A stretch of 24,820 nt of DNA from JBDRFZ01 sp043818395 (GTDB taxonomy: Bacteria > Patescibacteriota > Patescibacteriia > 2-12-FULL-60-25), in contig JBDRFZ010000023.1 in assembly GCA_043818395.1 (NCBI GenBank), positions 1-24,820 of the forward strand, read 5' to 3'. This document shows positions 22,520 through 24,820 of this stretch, one piece after another. The translations under genes and the position numbers were made by a program. The first letter of the stretch is position 1; every line of letters begins with the position of its first letter. Below the pieces are notes generated by a model. That model was not told the DNA's origin, ran no database searches, and saw only the letters and a list, made by a program, of their open reading frames with translations.

Positions 22520-23491
22520 TTAAATCTTGGCCGGTTTCTGGAAGACTAAATCCAAAACCGGCATAAAAGCCGCGAGCGGCAAGCTAAAGATTTTTAAAAT
22601 TGATTCGGCAATATTTAAGAGAGTACAGAGTAGATGGCTGGAATTTTTAAGGCCGCATTTCCACTCCGCATCTCCGCTGTTTAAATTTAAGCAATTAGCT
22701 CCAGACAGTGCTTTTTTAATCTGCCAATAATTGCCGCCGATCAAGCCTTCTTCTATGTATTCATCTTTTGAAAGACCGCGAGGAGAGTTACAGGAAAAAT
22801 ATTTAGCAATTTTTGCGGACAGGATGAGCGGGAGCCAGGGCAGGATGGGTAGGTGAGTAGTATGGCCATCGTAAGGAAAGGCGCGGTTAGGCGTTTCGGT
22901 AATTACTAAGCGGCCATTTGGTTTAAGGCAACGATATGCATCTCGTAATATAGAGGTGCGTATTTTTGGATGGATATGTTCGATGACGGCGCTGAAAGTG
23001 ATGATATCAAAGCTCTGATCAACGAAGGGTAGTTTTGATGTGTCTTCAAGATGAATGAAATTGATTTGATTTTCCAAGCCTTCGTCCATGATTCTGTGTT
23101 TAGCTAGTTGCACGAAATTCGCTACAGGTTCCACGCCTGTGACCGAAGCGGCTCCGGCATCAATCATGATCATAGCTGATGAACCGCAACCCGAGCCTAT
23201 ATCCAGAATTTTTGTATTTTTTAAACCACCGAACCTTTGGATTAATGACAAGAAACGTTTAGCCACGTAATCTTTTTTTGTCCGTCGTTCCATCTCGTCC
23301 AGCCACCAGTCACCTTTTTGGTTGACGAGTTCTTGAATTGTTCCGATAGATAAATGGGTTGATATATCGCTCTGGACTTTTTGCTTGGAGCCTTCGTAGG
23401 TCGCCAAACCATTTACATGTATTTGGCGCACGCCATTGGCATCCGTAATTTCCAATTTTGCCGAGGGAGCTTGAATGATGGTTTTTTCCAT
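22520..23491 (-). CDS. Class I SAM-dependent methyltransferase
   Basis: A 323-residue Methyltransf_11/UbiG-like enzyme. Motif I ILDIGSGCGSS (about 95-105) binds SAM, with acidic E121 in GVEPVANF. DIITFSAVIEHI (about 163-174) is motif IV, and LKPNGRLVITETPNRAF is the post-motif region. The C-terminal third (LPILPWLPLILSAKIAKYF and two hydrophobic stretches at the end) suggests membrane association. Such proteins often methylate lipids, quinones or glycans; this substrate is unknown and the neighbours do not help. It has its own promoter and lies beside the insertion sequence, which has not interrupted it. Confidence 0.88.
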   Translation of the reverse strand: MEKTIIQAPSAKLEITDANGVRQIHVNGLATYEGSKQKVQSDISTHLSIGTIQELVNQKGDWWLDEMERRTKKDYVAKRFLSLIQRFGGLKNTKILDIGSGCGSSAMIMIDAGAASVTGVEPVANFVQLAKHRIMDEGLENQINFIHLEDTSKLPFVDQSFDIITFSAVIEHIHPKIRTSILRDAYRCLKPNGRLVITETPNRAFPYDGHTTHLPILPWLPLILSAKIAKYFSCNSPRGLSKDEYIEEGLIGGNYWQIKKALSGANCLNLNSGDAEWKCGLKNSSHLLCTLLNIAESILKIFSLPLAAFMPVLDLVFQKPAKI

Positions 23492-23501
23492 AACGCAGCT
23501 T

Positions 23502-23531
23502 ATTATGGCATGATAAGGCTTTGATTTACAA
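23502..23531 (-). promoter_or_regulatory. Promoter of the methyltransferase gene
   Basis: Minus strand: TTGTAA (23531-23526), 18-nt spacer and CATAAT (23507-23502) with an upstream TGC making an extended -10. ATG 23491 lies 10 nt downstream, so the leader is only about 3 nt. Confidence 0.55.
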
Positions 23532-23547
23532 CCTACGGACGCTCTAG

Positions 23548-23570
23548 CCCATAAATAACGGTTACTGAAC
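23548..23570 (+). repeat. Left terminal inverted repeat of the insertion sequence
   Basis: CCCATAAATAACGGTTACTGAAC. The reverse complement of the right end is CCCATAAATACTGTTACCGAAC: about 20 of 22 positions agree, with one 1-nt gap. It overlaps the last codons and stop of the transposase gene. Confidence 0.8.
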
Positions 23571-24749
23571 TTCCTTGGATCTTTCGGCTGCGCGGTTGGC
23601 TTTTTGAAGTGAGTAAATCTTGCTGATCAGTGTATCAATATTTTGTTTGAGGCGTAACGGATTGAGCGTTTCGTGTTCGGCATGAAGCTGTCGCTTTGTT
23701 TCTTCGGAGATGGCGGCGTGAGCCATGGCACGCCGATATGGAGTCTGAGCGACTTTCTCATATGTCCGTCTATATTTCGCACCGATGCGAATCTTCTCGA
23801 TCGTGCGTCTGACTGGCATGAAATGATTCAAATAGAGCCCAAGCTCGTGATACATCTCGTTCATGATTGGAACGATCTCCTGGACGTCCAAACGTACATA
23901 CCTAAGGTATTTCCTCACCACGTGTCCATTTCGTTCTTCCACGCACATATTGTCGTTCTTCTTTCCCGGTTCTGAACGGGTGAGTTTGATACCTTCTTTT
24001 TCGAACCATTCTTTCGCCACCCAATTAATGAACTCGCTCCCGGTGTCTGGATGTCCCATGAGCCAGGGAAAAGGAAGGTGCGCCTTCACATATCGCATGT
24101 TTTCGACGGTCGCATGTTGCCCTTTGTTCCATTGCGCTCGTGGGATGATCCAGTAGGTCGCGATATCCGTGCAATTCAACGTGTAGATGAAATCTCCGAG
24201 GAGCGTATCGCCGCAATGTGCCACGGTATCGAGTTGTCCATTTCCCGGAGGGAGATCCTTCCACGGCCCTTTGAAGATTGGGATGATGGATTTGAGGGCG
24301 GATGGCTTGGTTGAACCAAGTCCTTTTCGGATCGAATATTTCTTGCGCAATGAGCCAACTCTGCGACGAACGGTGTGCTCCTTCATTGCGAGCAGCTTGT
24401 CCGTAACAGACGGGAGATGAGACCACATCCCATCTCGTCTCAGGATCTCTACGTATTCCCGGATGATCGGATGGAGGATTTCTCCACAAGGACTGTTCGC
24501 CGCATCCCAGATGTCCTTCAGGGCGGCTGTGACGTCTGAGCCGTACACGATTGGACGACCCCGACCGCTGATCTTTCCATGATCCCTCATCTGCTCTCGT
24601 TTGAAAGCTCTAGGAACGGACTTTGGATGCATACCGGTCACGAATGCGACGTGCTTCGTGATTTCTGCTCGCCTTTTCCAATCTTTTCGAGCCCTCATCC
24701 ATTCATCGAGATGAGTGCGTACAATATCCTTTTTCGTTGCCATGACCAT
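23562..24749 (-). CDS. DDE transposase (rve integrase core)
   Basis: A 395-residue transposase that cuts and joins the element's ends. The N-terminal region has helix-turn-helix character (EITKHVAFVTGMHPKSVPRAF, about 29-49). The rve catalytic core has D174 in GQLDTVAHCG, D235 in GHPDTGSEF and E271 in NDNMCVEERNGHVVR. D235 and E271 are separated by exactly 35 residues, the DD(35)E spacing. The length and core suggest it is intact and potentially active. A second in-frame ATG at 24743 is an alternative start; neither has a Shine-Dalgarno sequence. Codon use is more GC-rich than in adjacent genes, consistent with a newcomer. It lies between the inverted repeats, its 3' end entering the left one. 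Confidence 0.9.
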   Translation of the reverse strand: MVMATKKDIVRTHLDEWMRARKDWKRRAEITKHVAFVTGMHPKSVPRAFKREQMRDHGKISGRGRPIVYGSDVTAALKDIWDAANSPCGEILHPIIREYVEILRRDGMWSHLPSVTDKLLAMKEHTVRRRVGSLRKKYSIRKGLGSTKPSALKSIIPIFKGPWKDLPPGNGQLDTVAHCGDTLLGDFIYTLNCTDIATYWIIPRAQWNKGQHATVENMRYVKAHLPFPWLMGHPDTGSEFINWVAKEWFEKEGIKLTRSEPGKKNDNMCVEERNGHVVRKYLRYVRLDVQEIVPIMNEMYHELGLYLNHFMPVRRTIEKIRIGAKYRRTYEKVAQTPYRRAMAHAAISEETKRQLHAEHETLNPLRLKQNIDTLISKIYSLQKANRAAERSKEVQ

Positions 24750-24759
24750 ATGGCAACCA

Positions 24760-24777
24760 CGGTAACCGAATTATGGG
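24760..24777 (+). repeat. Subterminal copy of the right inverted repeat
   Basis: CGGTAACCGAATTATGGG repeats in direct orientation the inner part of the right end (CGGTAACAGTATTTATGGG, 24794-24812), with a 1-nt indel and few changes. It lies just upstream of the transposase start and contains a CATAAT read towards the gene, so it may serve as a transposase binding site and promoter element. Confidence 0.6.
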
Positions 24778-24790
24778 CTATCCGGATGGG

Positions 24791-24812
24791 GTTCGGTAAC
24801 AGTATTTATGGG
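24791..24812 (+). repeat. Right terminal inverted repeat of the insertion sequence
   Basis: GTTCGGTAACAGTATTTATGGG, the inverted partner of 23548-23570. The flank TTATAACG continues to the window edge. Confidence 0.8.
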
Positions 24813-24820
24813 TTATAACG

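Larger units (their letters stand above)
23548..24812 (-). mobile_element. Insertion sequence with DD(35)E transposase and terminal inverted repeats
   Basis: About 1,265 bp bounded by matching inverted repeats at 23548-23570 and 24791-24812, holding one transposase gene read leftward. The element appears complete. The boundary may extend 3 nt further on each side (TAGCCC / TAACCC in outward orientation). No target-site duplication can be recognised, partly because only 8 nt remain after the right repeat. IS481/IS3-like superfamily by its transposase; the exact family cannot be fixed by eye. Confidence 0.8.

Noticed and set aside
22530..22562. GCCGGTTT/AAACCGGC inverted repeat as a terminator
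   Set aside because: Eight-bp stem with a 17-nt loop, no T tract on either strand, and inside the methyltransferase coding sequence.
24025..24489. 154-residue frame inside the transposase gene
   Set aside because: Overlaps the catalytic core on the same strand in another frame; Arg/Pro/His-rich out-of-frame composition.

Overview
The window looks like a chromosomal segment from a Candidate Phyla Radiation (Patescibacteria) bacterium, probably of the Uhrbacteria/Magasanikbacteria sort. The reasons are compact operons with 1-15 nt gaps or overlaps, an archaeal-type UMP kinase, a strongly divergent MetK, C39-like peptidase, CapA, Gmad2/GerMN and DUF5666-type envelope proteins, and almost no Shine-Dalgarno sequences. 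Instead, several good -10 boxes sit only 6-12 nt before a start codon, which points to leaderless or nearly leaderless mRNAs. The lineage is an inference from gene content; no rRNA or tRNA is visible.

Layout. 1-318: 3' end of a WD40 protein made of nearly identical 132-bp units. 342-1937: PAP2 phosphatase and MltG (cell wall). 1978-5747: UvrD/PcrA helicase, a membrane-anchored methyltransferase and divergent MetK. 5769-10267: secreted cyclophilin, C39-like peptidase, a Cys-rich Gmad2-GerMN protein, a small membrane protein and CapA. 10351-12788: xseA, xseB, a small holin-like membrane protein and UMP kinase.

12962-15511 is an AT-rich, probably acquired restriction-modification island. A predicted restriction endonuclease with an N-terminal excisionase-like helix-turn-helix faces, tail to tail, a DNA cytosine-C5 methyltransferase fused to a complete LexA-type repressor. 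The LexA part keeps the Ala-Gly cleavage site and the Ser/Lys dyad, and a perfect 18-bp palindrome overlaps the promoter. This is the most unusual item here: a modification enzyme that could be autoregulated and cleaved during the SOS response.

15741-22512 holds two divergent units. Leftward: ECF sigma factor, three-TM putative anti-sigma factor and a small secreted repeat protein, ending in a strong terminator. Rightward: a MacA-like fusion protein with a very long coiled coil, a MacB-type ATPase and permease, a segment of three hairpins and a DUF5666-like protein. The anti-sigma C-terminus resembles that DUF5666-like domain, suggesting that the two arms belong to one envelope-response system.

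22520-24812: a SAM methyltransferase, then a complete or nearly complete insertion sequence (DD(35)E transposase with matched inverted repeats) running to the edge of the window. No gene-free stretch exceeds 300 bases; the longest (15512-15791, 280 bases) holds the methyltransferase promoters, the operator-like palindrome and a terminator.
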